Shown: in pieces, positions 47,693 through 56,900 of the stretch
How the letters are laid out: every line of letters starts with the position of its first letter
How positions within the stretch are numbered: the stretch's first letter is position 1
Assembly: GCA_029250945.1 (NCBI GenBank)
Contig: JAQXEG010000038.1
Coordinates: forward strand, 44,087 to 108,086
DNA from: Yoonia sp.
Lineage (GTDB): Bacteria > Pseudomonadota > Alphaproteobacteria > Rhodobacterales > Rhodobacteraceae
DNA length: 64,000 nt
Direction: 5' to 3'
Program-made: the position numbers and the translations under genes
The notes under the pieces: generated by a model
Told to the model about the DNA's origin: nothing
The model's input: the letters and a program-made list of their open reading frames with translations, nothing else
Database searches by the model: none

Positions 47693-48562
47693 ATGGCTGC
47701 TGCATATGATGACCGCGATGGAAAAATCTGGATGGACGGCAAGCTTGTCGAATGGCGGGACGCAAACGTCCACGTCCTGACACACGCCATGCACTACGCC
47801 TCTTCCGTGTTTGAGGGCGAGCGTTGCTATGAGGGCAAGATTTTCCTTAACCGCAAGCACACCGAACGGCTGATCACATCCGCCAAGCACCTCGATTTCG
47901 AAATACCCTATACGGTCGAGGAAATCGAGGCCGCTAAACAAGCCGCCCTTGATGCCAACGGCCTAAAGGACGCCTACGTGCGCCCCGTCGCATGGCGTGG
48001 CTCCGGCGAGGATATGGGCGTTGCAGCCGCGAAAAACCCGGTGCATCTGGCCGTCGCTGTTTGGGAATGGGGCGCTTACTATGGCGAGGCCAAGACCAAG
48101 GGCGCAAAACTCGACATCGCCAAATGGAAACGCCCGTCGCCCGAATGCGCCCCGTCGCAAGCCAAGGCCGCAGGTCTCTACATGATCGCAACCCTGTCCA
48201 AGCACGCGGCCGAGGCTAAGGGCTGTTCCGACGCGCTGATGTTCGACTATCGCGGCTATGTGGCCGAGGCGACAGGCGCCAACATGTTCTTTGTCAAAGA
48301 CGGCGAGGTGCACACACCCCTGCCGGACGCATTCCTTAACGGGCTGACCCGCCAGACAGTCATCGGCATGTTGCAGGAAAAAGGCATCACTGTGCACGAA
48401 CGCCACATCATGCCCGAAGAACTCGAAGGGTTCGAGCAATGCTGGCTCACAGGCTCCGCCGCCGAGGTTACACCCGTCGGCCAGATCGGCGACTATAATT
48501 TCGAAGTCGGCGCGCTCGCGATCGAGATGGCTTCTGACTACGAAAAACTGGTTCGTAAATAA
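47693..48562 (+). CDS. ilvE: Branched-chain amino acid aminotransferase
   Basis: PLP enzyme for the last step of leucine, isoleucine and valine synthesis. The 289-residue protein has the class IV pattern: ALT-like start region VLTHAMHYASSVFEGERCY, PLP lysine in PSQAKAAGLYMIATLSK near 157, and FDYRGYVAEATGANMFFVKD. The ATG at 47693 has an ideal AGGAGG six bases upstream. It is divergent from petP and followed by a strong terminator. Confidence 0.96.
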   Translation: MAAAYDDRDGKIWMDGKLVEWRDANVHVLTHAMHYASSVFEGERCYEGKIFLNRKHTERLITSAKHLDFEIPYTVEEIEAAKQAALDANGLKDAYVRPVAWRGSGEDMGVAAAKNPVHLAVAVWEWGAYYGEAKTKGAKLDIAKWKRPSPECAPSQAKAAGLYMIATLSKHAAEAKGCSDALMFDYRGYVAEATGANMFFVKDGEVHTPLPDAFLNGLTRQTVIGMLQEKGITVHERHIMPEELEGFEQCWLTGSAAEVTPVGQIGDYNFEVGALAIEMASDYEKLVRK

Positions 48563-48611
48563 AAATTATTGATCGACAGCTAGAGTCACGCGACTCATAT
48601 ATTAGTTATTC

Positions 48612-48680
48612 GCCCCTTGGCAGTACGCTTTCATCCTTGCGATCTCGATGAAAGCCGATCCCTTGGGGCTTATTTTTTGG
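48612..48680 (+). terminator. ilvE: Terminator of ilvE, long imperfect hairpin with T run
   Basis: Nested arms GCTTTCATC/GATGAAAGC (48627-48635, 48647-48655) and outer GCCCC/GGGGC (48612-48616, 48665-48669) are followed by TTATTTTTTGG. Strong terminator shape, 50 bases after the ilvE stop. Confidence 0.8.
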
Positions 48681-48686
48681 TGTTTT

Positions 48687-49085
48687 ATGAATAAAGTGGC
48701 AACTCTGATTGATGCTGGGTTTTTACTTAAACGTTTGCCAAGCGTTTGCCCGTCCGTAGACCACAAAAGTGCGCGTGCAGTCGCAAACGCAATATCGCGC
48801 TTAGTCACTGGACATCTCAAAGGTGAAGACTTTACGCCCGGCCTAAAACAGAAAGCTGTGGATATGCGCATCGGGCTTGATATTGCATCCATATCTCTCA
48901 AAAAAACAAGCAAGCACCATAATCTTGGTGTCTGGTGACGCAGACTTTGTTCCAGCTTCCAAGCTAGCAAGACGAGAAGGTGTCAAGATTGTTTTGGATC
49001 CATTGTGGCGTAGCGTGGCGGCGGACCTTTATGAACACATTGATCGCATACAAAGTGGCTTTCCTAAACCAAAGGCAAAAAATAG
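48687..49085 (+). pseudogene. Broken NYN-domain (LabA/DUF88-like) protein gene
   Basis: The first frame encodes MNKVATLIDAGFLLKRLP and then, after a jump, TPGLKQKAVDMRIGLDIAS; intact relatives I know have roughly 100-120 residues between these parts, so an in-frame deletion is likely. At an A7 run (about 48901-48907) the reading frame changes: the next frame continues IILVSGDADFVPASKLARRE and WRSVAADLYEHIDRIQSGF, the expected C-terminal half. Removing one A joins the frames. NYN proteins are metal-dependent RNases. The 3' end runs into the convergent EamA gene and no own stop is clear. Confidence 0.72.
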
Positions 49086-50009
49086 TTACTTGCCGCCCAC
49101 ATGCCCCATCGCCTTGCGCTGCTGCGCGCGTTGCAAGCCCAGCATTCGTTCGCGCCAGATGATCAGCACACCCGCAGCAATCACAATCGCAGCGCCCAGC
49201 AACATCGTCCCCGTCGGCACCTCGGCAAAGATGAAATACCCAATGCCCAGCGCCAATATCATCGACGTATAGTCAAACGGCGCCACCAATGATGCATCAG
49301 CATAGCGGTAGCTGGACGTCAGCAAAATCTGCCCGACCCCGCCCAGCAGCCCCGCACAAATCAACATGATAACCGCCGACCATGATGGCACCGCCCAACC
49401 CCACGGAATCGTGCAGAGCGCCAACAAGGACGATGTGACGGTGAACCAAAACACAATTGCGGCGGTCCGTTCTGTCTGGACCAGTTTGCGCACAAACACT
49501 TGGGCCAGTGCGGCGAACACAGCGCCCATCAGCACGACAACAGCGCCCAACGTCTCGCCCGTGGTCAGGCCAGTGCCGACAGACAGGCGCGGCGACAGCA
49601 CGATCAGCACGCCAACTAAGCCCAGCCCAACGGCAGACAGGCGAAACACGCCCACTTTTTCGTCTAAAAACATCGCGGCGAATACGACCACCAGCAGTGG
49701 CGCGGCATAGCCAATCGCGGTGACTTCGGGTAGCGGCAATAATCCCAGCCCCGTGAACCCCAGCCCCATCGCGCTTGTCCCGATCAAGCCCCGCCAGAAA
49801 TGTCCCACGGGGTTGCGCGTCTTCCAGCCATGGCGCAATTCGCCCCGCATCGCCAACCAGCCAAAGATGATCGGCAAGGCAAAGAATGACCGGAAAAACA
49901 CAGCCTGACCGGGCGGCACATCCGCCGATGCGGCCTTGATCAAACTGGCCATGCCCATGAACAGGCAGACCGACATGACCTTGAATATGATGCCGCGCAT
50001 AGGGTGCAT
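49086..50009 (-). CDS. EamA/DMT-family transporter
   Basis: A 307-residue inner-membrane protein with ten predicted helices in two EamA repeats (FMGMASLIKAASADVPPGQA in the first, LICAGLLGGVGQILLTSSYR in the second). Drug/metabolite transporters of this type export small metabolites. The start at 50009 lies four bases after the stop of the 49-residue exported protein gene; an ATG at 50000 is equally possible. Substrate unknown. Confidence 0.87.
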   Translation of the reverse strand: MHPMRGIIFKVMSVCLFMGMASLIKAASADVPPGQAVFFRSFFALPIIFGWLAMRGELRHGWKTRNPVGHFWRGLIGTSAMGLGFTGLGLLPLPEVTAIGYAAPLLVVVFAAMFLDEKVGVFRLSAVGLGLVGVLIVLSPRLSVGTGLTTGETLGAVVVLMGAVFAALAQVFVRKLVQTERTAAIVFWFTVTSSLLALCTIPWGWAVPSWSAVIMLICAGLLGGVGQILLTSSYRYADASLVAPFDYTSMILALGIGYFIFAEVPTGTMLLGAAIVIAAGVLIIWRERMLGLQRAQQRKAMGHVGGK

Positions 50010-50013
50010 GATG

Positions 50014-50163
50014 TTACTGCGGCACCACGCGAAGAACTTCGCCGCTATCGACAATCACCAGCAGCGCGGCAAACGCAGGGGCAAAGTCGGCGTTTGGCGG
50101 TCCTTGCTGGACCTCCGCCAAGGCAATCCCCGGGATCAGACAAAGCAAAAATCGCAACATCAT
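50014..50163 (-). CDS. Small exported protein, 49 residues
   Basis: A short gene with a perfect AAGGAGGT ribosome site; its ATG overlaps the queG stop (ATGA, 50160-50163). The product begins [17 protein letters not shown], a clear signal peptide with likely cleavage after ALA, and ends [16 protein letters not shown]. The mature part would be only about 33 residues. No family recognised. It sits between queG and the EamA gene and is co-transcribed with both. Confidence 0.72.
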   Translation of the reverse strand: MMLRFLLCLIPGIALAEVQQGPPNADFAPAFAALLVIVDSGEVLRVVPQ

Positions 50164-51197
50164 TCGACCTCCTTAAGACGGGCCAATGCCCATTCCGCCG
50201 CATCAACAACCGCTGCATCTGCATCCTGCAATAGGGTCTGTGCCACATGTGCCAATGCACGATCTTTAGAATTTCCAATCGCGTATAACACATTGCGCAC
50301 AAACCGGTCGCGACCAATACGCTTAATCGGTGATCCCGCATATTTCGCACGAAACGCCGCATCATCCAGCATGGCCAACGCGGCCAATGGCGGCGCAAGC
50401 ACATCCGCCCGCGGGTCGTATTTCGCATCACGCCCCGCCACCGCAAACTTGTTCCACGGACACACCGCCAAACAATCATCGCAGCCGTAAATCCGGTTGC
50501 CCATTTTGGCACGCAACGCCGGATCGACGGGGCCCTTATGCTCAATCGTAAGATAGGAAATACAACGCCGCGCATCCAACTGGTATGGGGCAGGAAACGC
50601 ATCTGTCGGGCAAATATCCAAACACGCCCGGCACGACCCGCAATGGCTGACTTCGGCTGTGTTTGTGTCGAATTCCAAGGTCGTAAAGATCGCCCCCAGA
50701 AAAAACCAAGACCCTAAATCACGCCCCAACAGATTGGTGTGTTTGCCCTGCCACCCCAGCCCCGCGGCCTGTGCCAACGGCTTTTCCATCACGGGTGCGG
50801 TATCAACGAACACTTTGATCTGGGCATCTGGTTCTTGTTCGATCAGCCAGCGGCCCACGCGCTTTAGCCGCTTTTTGACAACATCATGATAGTCCCGCCC
50901 ATGCGCATAAACAGAAATCGCCGCACGGTCAGGGCAATTGAGTACCGCGAGCGGATCATGATCAGGCGTATAGGGTTCGGCCAGCATGATCACCGTCCGC
51001 GCCTCTGGCCACAGTGCTGACGCGTCCGCGCGCCATGCCATGCGGTCGGCCATCCACGCCATCTGGCCGTGCATGCCTTCATCAACAAATTGCGCAAGCC
51101 GTGCAGGCAACTCAGGCACCGCATCCGGTCTGCAAAACCCAACCTTTGCAAATCCGGCATCTGTCGCGAAATTGGTGAACCGCGTTTTCAGGTCCAT
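50160..51197 (-). CDS. queG: Epoxyqueuosine reductase
   Basis: Last step of queuosine synthesis in tRNA, a cobalamin and iron-sulfur enzyme. The 345-residue protein has two 4Fe-4S motifs, [17 protein letters not shown] near residue 197 and [15 protein letters not shown] near residue 245, and the C-terminal HEAT-like region. The N-terminal DUF1730 part contains [16 protein letters not shown] repeat element lies just upstream. Other queuosine genes are not in the window. Confidence 0.96.
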   Translation of the reverse strand: MDLKTRFTNFATDAGFAKVGFCRPDAVPELPARLAQFVDEGMHGQMAWMADRMAWRADASALWPEARTVIMLAEPYTPDHDPLAVLNCPDRAAISVYAHGRDYHDVVKKRLKRVGRWLIEQEPDAQIKVFVDTAPVMEKPLAQAAGLGWQGKHTNLLGRDLGSWFFLGAIFTTLEFDTNTAEVSHCGSCRACLDICPTDAFPAPYQLDARRCISYLTIEHKGPVDPALRAKMGNRIYGCDDCLAVCPWNKFAVAGRDAKYDPRADVLAPPLAALAMLDDAAFRAKYAGSPIKRIGRDRFVRNVLYAIGNSKDRALAHVAQTLLQDADAAVVDAAEWALARLKEVE

Positions 51198-51201
51198 TCT
51201 G

Positions 51202-51250
51202 CTTGCCCAAAATACCTCGGGGGGGGCCGCAGGCGGGGGGCTGGCCCCCC
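51202..51250 (-). repeat. G-rich intergenic repeat element, copy 2
   Basis: Almost the same sequence as 36464-36513: a G-rich/C-rich self-complementary block and, leftward, GAGGTATTTTGGGCAAG. It lies after the stop of fzlA and directly before queG, so it may separate their transcripts. Confidence 0.65.
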
Positions 51251-51263
51251 ATGATGGTTCAGA

Positions 51264-51929
51264 TTAAAAATCAAGATCGGCATAATGGCCTGGCGGCAAA
51301 AAACCCGGCACCTGATCGGCCAGCAATGACCGGAACGCAGGGCGCGATTTGATCTTGGCATACCAGTCTTTGACGACCTCGGACCGGTTCCAATCCACAT
51401 CTGAAATGTAATCAAGACACGACAGCTGCGCGGCTGCCGCGAAATCGGCCAAAGACATATCATTGCCCGCAAGCCAGCGACGCTGATCCAGCAGGTCCGC
51501 CATATAGTCGAGGTGGTATTTGATCGCCCGCGATCCCGCCTTCACGTTCGCACTGTCGGGATAGCCTGTGCCCATCACCTTGCGAAACACGCGCTCTCCC
51601 ATCAGTTTTGATGTGACCTCAGCGTGGAATTTATCGTCAAACCAAGCTACCAGACGGCGGACTTCGTACCGGTTTTCGGCGGAGTTGGGCAACAGCGACG
51701 GGCTCGGGTGCGCCTCTTCCAGATACTCGCAAATCGCGGTGCTATCGGCAAATGTGCGGTTCCCCATTTTCAGGATCGGCACCTTACCCGCAGGGTTCCG
51801 ACGCAAGAAATCAGCATCCTGTTCCCAGTAACGTTCTTCGACCAGTTCGACCTCGATCTTCTTTTCGCCAAGCGACAAGCGGACCTTGCGCGAATAGGGG
51901 GACAGCGGGAAATGATAAAGGCGGTTCAT
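51264..51929 (-). CDS. fzlA: GST-fold cell division protein FzlA
   Basis: A 221-residue glutathione S-transferase-fold protein. The start MNRLYHFPLSPYSRKVRL and the C-terminal end PPGHYADLDF match the alphaproteobacterial FzlA group rather than ordinary GSTs; LVAWFDDKFHAEVTSKLMGE is also group-like. In Caulobacter FzlA binds FtsZ, curves its filaments and is needed for constriction, with the C-terminal tail important for function. The ATG at 51929 is chosen; one at 51938 is possible. Next to mtgA, a peptidoglycan glycosyltransferase gene. Confidence 0.85.
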   Translation of the reverse strand: MNRLYHFPLSPYSRKVRLSLGEKKIEVELVEERYWEQDADFLRRNPAGKVPILKMGNRTFADSTAICEYLEEAHPSPSLLPNSAENRYEVRRLVAWFDDKFHAEVTSKLMGERVFRKVMGTGYPDSANVKAGSRAIKYHLDYMADLLDQRRWLAGNDMSLADFAAAAQLSCLDYISDVDWNRSEVVKDWYAKIKSRPAFRSLLADQVPGFLPPGHYADLDF

Positions 51930-52000
51930 GGGCGGCATACTTTGTTTGCAAATCGGACCCTTCTTCAATGCCGCATGCGGCGGCGCGTTTCAATGGGCGA

Positions 52001-52735
52001 TCAATCCGTAAAGCACGCCGCACGGCCATCAGCTGCAATTGTTGCCGCACCGTCAGCGATACTTGCGGCACGGCGGCGTTGGGCATTGGTCGGGTTTACC
52101 GCATCGCGCCCTTTGGGATTTGGCAGCACACCGGCCAATTGCGCAGCCTGTCGCGGCGACAGGTCGGATGCATCAATACCAAAATAATGGACCGCGGCGG
52201 CCTGTACGCCAAACACACCCTCGTCAAATTCTGCGACGTTCAGATAAAGCTCGATGATCCGGCGCTTTGACCAGATGATTTCGATCAACGGGGTCCAAAA
52301 TGCTTCGATCGATTTGCGAATCCAACTGCGGCCTTGCCAAAGAAACACATTCTTGACGACCTGCTGGCTGATGGTGGATGCGCCGCGTGCGCCGCCGGCC
52401 TCAAGCGCGGCTTCGATTGCGCGCACATCAAGACCCCAATGCAGGCAGAAATTCGCGTCCTCTGCCGCGACGACAGAGCGGGCCATGACAGGCGCGATGT
52501 CCTCTAGCGGGACCCATTCAATTTCTAGCGGACCAAGCCGCCCGCGTTCCGATAGCATGTAGATCGACGTGGGCGGGTTCAAGATCGCAAACAACAGCGT
52601 CAGGACAGCCGCAAATGCCATCATCGCCAACACACCACGCAGCGCCCAGCGCAATACAAACCGCATAGGGCGCGGACGGGCGCCTTTTGTCTTTTTGCGG
52701 ACAGGTTTCTTTTTCTTTTGGGCCGCTTTCACCAT
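52001..52735 (-). CDS. mtgA: Monofunctional peptidoglycan glycosyltransferase
   Basis: Polymerises lipid II glycan chains at the inner membrane. It has 244 residues, with a basic N-terminus, a membrane helix near residues 35-55, and the GT51 motifs VVAAEDANFCLHWGLD (catalytic Glu), GGARGASTISQQVVKNVFLW and KRRIIELYLNVAEF. Length and lack of a transpeptidase domain fit MtgA. It stands upstream of fzlA on the same strand after 71 bases. Confidence 0.96.
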   Translation of the reverse strand: MVKAAQKKKKPVRKKTKGARPRPMRFVLRWALRGVLAMMAFAAVLTLLFAILNPPTSIYMLSERGRLGPLEIEWVPLEDIAPVMARSVVAAEDANFCLHWGLDVRAIEAALEAGGARGASTISQQVVKNVFLWQGRSWIRKSIEAFWTPLIEIIWSKRRIIELYLNVAEFDEGVFGVQAAAVHYFGIDASDLSPRQAAQLAGVLPNPKGRDAVNPTNAQRRRAASIADGAATIAADGRAACFTD

Positions 52736-52743
52736 GGGAAAAC

Positions 52744-53790
52744 TTATGCGGCCAACAGCCGCGCCTCATACGGCTTTAGACAAGGGCGGGCCGTCGGGAA
52801 CGGTGCCTCAAAATCGGGGTGGGCCAGTTCGGGGAAGATGGTGACCATTTCCTGATACATATGCCGATCATTTGTCAAAAGGGCGCGACCGGGTGGGAAG
52901 CTCTCGGTATAAATGCCTTCGGACAGCACGACCTCATGCTGGTCAAACAGAATGTGGTGATAGGTCACAAAGTCGACAGGGTCTTGGCGAATGGTGGTGC
53001 CGTTGATCAACCCCTTGGCGGGCACCAGCACCTCATCCTGACCAAAGTGCAGCTCTGCCTCCCAGCCAGTGATCAGTATTCGGTGGTTAGGCGACACGAG
53101 TAGCGGGCGGATATTGCCCAGCGCGCCAGCGGCGAAATGCACGGGGGCTAAATCGCCAGTGCCGTCCACCTTGCGGCCACCTGTCCAAACCAAAGGCTGC
53201 GCGCCGCGATCTTGGGTCATGACCAAATCGCCCTGCTTTAGGGTCTCAATATACCGCGGCCCGTCGGCCGTTTCGATCAGCGTCCCGCGCACAAAACACG
53301 CAAGGAACACATCCTGTGATCGTTGAACGGCTAGGCCAGAGTATCGGTTCCCGTTAACGGAATGAAGGGTCAGTGATTGCAGCGGCGCGTCGTTCAGAAC
53401 GGCATTGCCAGTGTTCGACAGCGATGGCGCTAAAAACGTATTGCCCGCAGTGTCCTGAAAAATGACAACAACGACATTATCAGACGTGCCATCCACATAA
53501 GTCACGCTCGCGTTATACGTCGCGACACCATCAAAACGGTACCACTGTTCCCCGTCACCGATGTCGGTATAGATCAAGTCGTAGGACCCGTTATTGTTAT
53601 TCATATCCAGCACATTGTTTGTGCCGCCGCCATCATATGTGGTGACTGTCACCTCATCCGCAAGGATGGGATCGCCAGGGCCGCCAAAACTTTCGCCAAC
53701 AAGCAAGGATGCGTTTTCCTCCCGATTGTTCCCCTCATTGGGGGCAATCGACGCAAAATTTCCAAGATAGATCGCGTTCCAGGTTCCCAT
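52744..53790 (-). CDS. Hint-domain protein
   Basis: A 348-residue protein. The N-terminal half is a beta-rich, low-Cys region with NNVLDMNNNNGSYDLIY; the C-terminal half is a Hedgehog/intein-type (Hint_2) module with CFVRGTLIETADGPRYIETL as the nucleophile block near residue 165 and LLVSPNHRILITG as the His block. Such proteins are frequent in roseobacters; in related modules the Cys performs an N-S acyl shift that can cleave the chain. The block here is not followed by a clear extein, so splicing is unlikely; self-cleavage is possible. Start at 53790 by family length. Unknown role. Confidence 0.8.
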   Translation of the reverse strand: MGTWNAIYLGNFASIAPNEGNNREENASLLVGESFGGPGDPILADEVTVTTYDGGGTNNVLDMNNNNGSYDLIYTDIGDGEQWYRFDGVATYNASVTYVDGTSDNVVVVIFQDTAGNTFLAPSLSNTGNAVLNDAPLQSLTLHSVNGNRYSGLAVQRSQDVFLACFVRGTLIETADGPRYIETLKQGDLVMTQDRGAQPLVWTGGRKVDGTGDLAPVHFAAGALGNIRPLLVSPNHRILITGWEAELHFGQDEVLVPAKGLINGTTIRQDPVDFVTYHHILFDQHEVVLSEGIYTESFPPGRALLTNDRHMYQEMVTIFPELAHPDFEAPFPTARPCLKPYEARLLAA

Positions 53791-53915
53791 CAGATGGACC
53801 CCCGCGCAAATGCACAAGTTTTGATTTTCAATGCTCGTCTGCCTCTGTTTCGGGTCATTGCCCTATGCCCCTGTTTTCAGGGTGCTTTCACAGATTATGA
53901 TCGAATTGTGGCATG

Positions 53916-53950
53916 AATGTGGCGCAGGTCACATTTGCCTGCGCCACATT
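53916..53950 (-). terminator. gltB: Strong hairpin after gltB
   Basis: AATGTGGCGCAGG (53916-53928) pairs perfectly with CCTGCGCCACATT (53938-53950) over a 9-base loop. It lies directly after the gltB stop at 53955. There is no T run in either direction, so it may be a Rho-dependent or 3'-stabilising structure rather than a classical intrinsic terminator. Confidence 0.6.
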
Positions 53951-53954
53951 TGCA

Positions 53955-56900
53955 TCACTCGGCTGGAATTGCATTTTCTTCTACCGCTAGCGGATGCGGC
54001 AGATGCACCAGCATTTCCTTGGGGCAGATTTGGACGAAATTCGCCTTTTCCGTATCCCAGTGCTGAAGGATTTCGGCGGCCTTGCGGCTACCGGTTTCTT
54101 CCAGATGCCGTTGGATCAATTCCTCTAGCTGGAGGGTCCAATGCGGCACAGTCACGGGGTTTGTGACCAGCGTTTCCATGTTGATCAGCGGCGCAGCCCC
54201 GCCCTCTGGATCATAAATATAGGCCATGCCACCGGTCATACCCGCGCCAAAGTTGGCGCCAATCGACCCAAGGATCACAGCCACACCGCCGGTCATGTAT
54301 TCACACCCGTTGGTGCCGCACCCTTCGATCACGACAGATGCGCCAGAGTTGCGCACAGCAAATCGTTCACCGGCACGACCCGCCGCAAACAAATAACCAT
54401 CCGTCGCACCGTATAGAACGGTGTTGCCGATGATCGTATTGTCGGCAGCAATCAGCGGGCTGTTCATTGGCGGACGCACAACAATCGTGCCGCCCGACAG
54501 ACCCTTGCCAACATAGTCATTGGCGTCGCCCGATACCTCAAGCTTTATCCCAGGTGCCGCAAATGCGCCCAGCGATTGCCCCGCAGACCCGCGCAGCTTC
54601 ACCGTCAGGTGGTCAGATTGCAGGTCATTACGCATGCCGAAATTCTGAACGATATGGCTGGAAATCCGCGTGCCGATGGTGCGCAGCGTGTTTTGCACCG
54701 CGTAATCCAACTGCATCTTTTCACCGTCATTCAGGAACCGGGCCGCATCTTTGACGATCTGGGCATCCAACGTATTATCAACAGCGTTGCGATCCTTATC
54801 ACGGTTATAGACGATGGAATTGGCCCCATCGACCGTGATCAACAGCGGGTTCAAATCCAGATCATCCAGATGCGCGGACCCACGCGACACTTGGGTCAGT
54901 AAATCGGCACGACCAATCACCTCGTCCAAGGACCGCGCCCCAATTGACGCGAGAATTTCACGCACTTCGGTGGCGTAGAATGTAATCAGGTTGACGACCT
55001 TATCAGCGTTGCCCGTAAACTTGTCGCGCAGCGCCTCGTCTTGCGTACACACACCGACAGGGCATGTGTTCGACTGACACTGGCGGACCATAATGCAGCC
55101 CATCGCGATAAGCGCGGCAGTGCCGATGCCATATTCTTCGGCGCCCAGCATCGCGGCCATGACAATGTCACGCCCCGTGCGCAAACCACCATCGGTCCGC
55201 AGGGTGATCCGTTCACGCAGGTTGTTCATCGCCAACACCTGATGCGCCTCGGTCAGGCCCATTTCCCATGGCAGACCCGCATATTTGATCGACGTGCCCG
55301 GGGACGCACCTGTGCCACCATTGTGACCAGACACCAGAATGACATCGGCCTTCGCCTTGGCCACACCAGCGGCGATTGTGCCCACACCAGATGAGGCAAC
55401 CAGCTTGACTGTCACCTTACAACGCGGGTTGATCTGCTTAAGGTCATAGATCAGCTGCGCGAGATCCTCGATCGAGTAGATATCGTGGTGCGGCGGTGGT
55501 GAAATCAGCGTCACACCTTTGGTCGAATGGCGCAGGCGGGCGATCAGGTCTGTGACCTTCATACCGGGAAGCTGGCCACCCTCGCCAGGTTTGGCGCCTT
55601 GGGCGACTTTGATCTCAAGCTCTTCACAGGCGTTCAGGTATTCGGCAGTGACGCCAAACCGACCCGACGCCACCTGCTTGATCTTTGCCGACGGATTGTC
55701 GCCATTGGGTTCGGGGTGGAAGTGCGCCGGATCTTCGCCGCCCTCGCCACTGTCGGACTTTGCGCCAATGCGGTTCATCGCGACATTCAGTGTCTTATGC
55801 GCCTCGGGCGACAACGCACCAAGCGACATGCCAGGCGTCACGAAACGCTTGCGAATGGCTGTAATAGACTCGACTTCTTCGATCGGGATCGCGGTGCCCA
55901 TCGGCTTGATCGCCAGCAGATCACGCAAGTGGATCGGCGGGTTCGCTTGCATGGATTTTGAATACTGCTGCCACATCGCATAGGACGCGTTGTTACACGC
56001 GGCCTGCAACATGTGCATGGTCTGCGCTTCCCACGCGTGCTTTTCACCCGAGCGGCGGGATTTATAAAAACCACCCATCGGCAGCACGTCGGTTTCACCG
56101 GTCCAGCCACGGGCGTGGACCTCTTCAACCTTGGTCTGAATACCGTTGGTACCGATGCCAGAAATGCGGCTTTGCATACCGGGGAAATATTCGGCGCACA
56201 TGGCGCGGGACAGACCTACAGCCTCAAAGTTCAGGCCACCACGATAGGATGACAGCACGCTGATCCCCATCTTGGACATGATTTTCAACAGGCCCGCGTT
56301 CACAGCGTCACGATACCGACGCACGGCATCCAGCAATGTGCCTTCGATCAGACCGCGTTCGATCCGGTTGGCGATGCTGTCTTGGGCAAGATAAGCGTTC
56401 ACAGTCGTCGCACCACAGCCAATCAGCACGGCGAAATAATGCGGGTCAACACATTCAGCGGACCGCACATTGATCGAACAGAAGGTGCGCAAACCTTTCG
56501 CAGTCAGCCCCGAATGCACAGCGGAAGTTGCCAAAATCATCGGCATTCCAACGCGGGTGTCCGACTGATGTTGGTCGGTCAAAACGATATGACCAGCACC
56601 GGATGATACAGCATCTGCCGCCTCCGACCGGATACGTTCCAGACCCTTTTGCAGGGCGCCGGCACCTTTGGCGAATGTACAGTCGATGACCGTCACACCG
56701 TCACCAAATTTGTTCATCATCTCATCGAATTCGGCGTTGGCGACAAACGGGCTTTCGAGTTGCAGAATCTCGGTCTGAGAGCCGTCTTGATCCAGCACGT
56801 TTTTCAGATTCCCGAACCGCGTCTTGAGCGACATCACGCGGCTTTCGCGCAAGCTGTCGATCGGCGGGTTTGTAACTTGGGAAAAGTTTTGGCGGAAGAA

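Noticed and set aside
48898..48910. Programmed -1 frameshift at the A7 run of the NYN gene
   Set aside because: The needed shift is +1, and an additional internal deletion makes decay the simpler reading.
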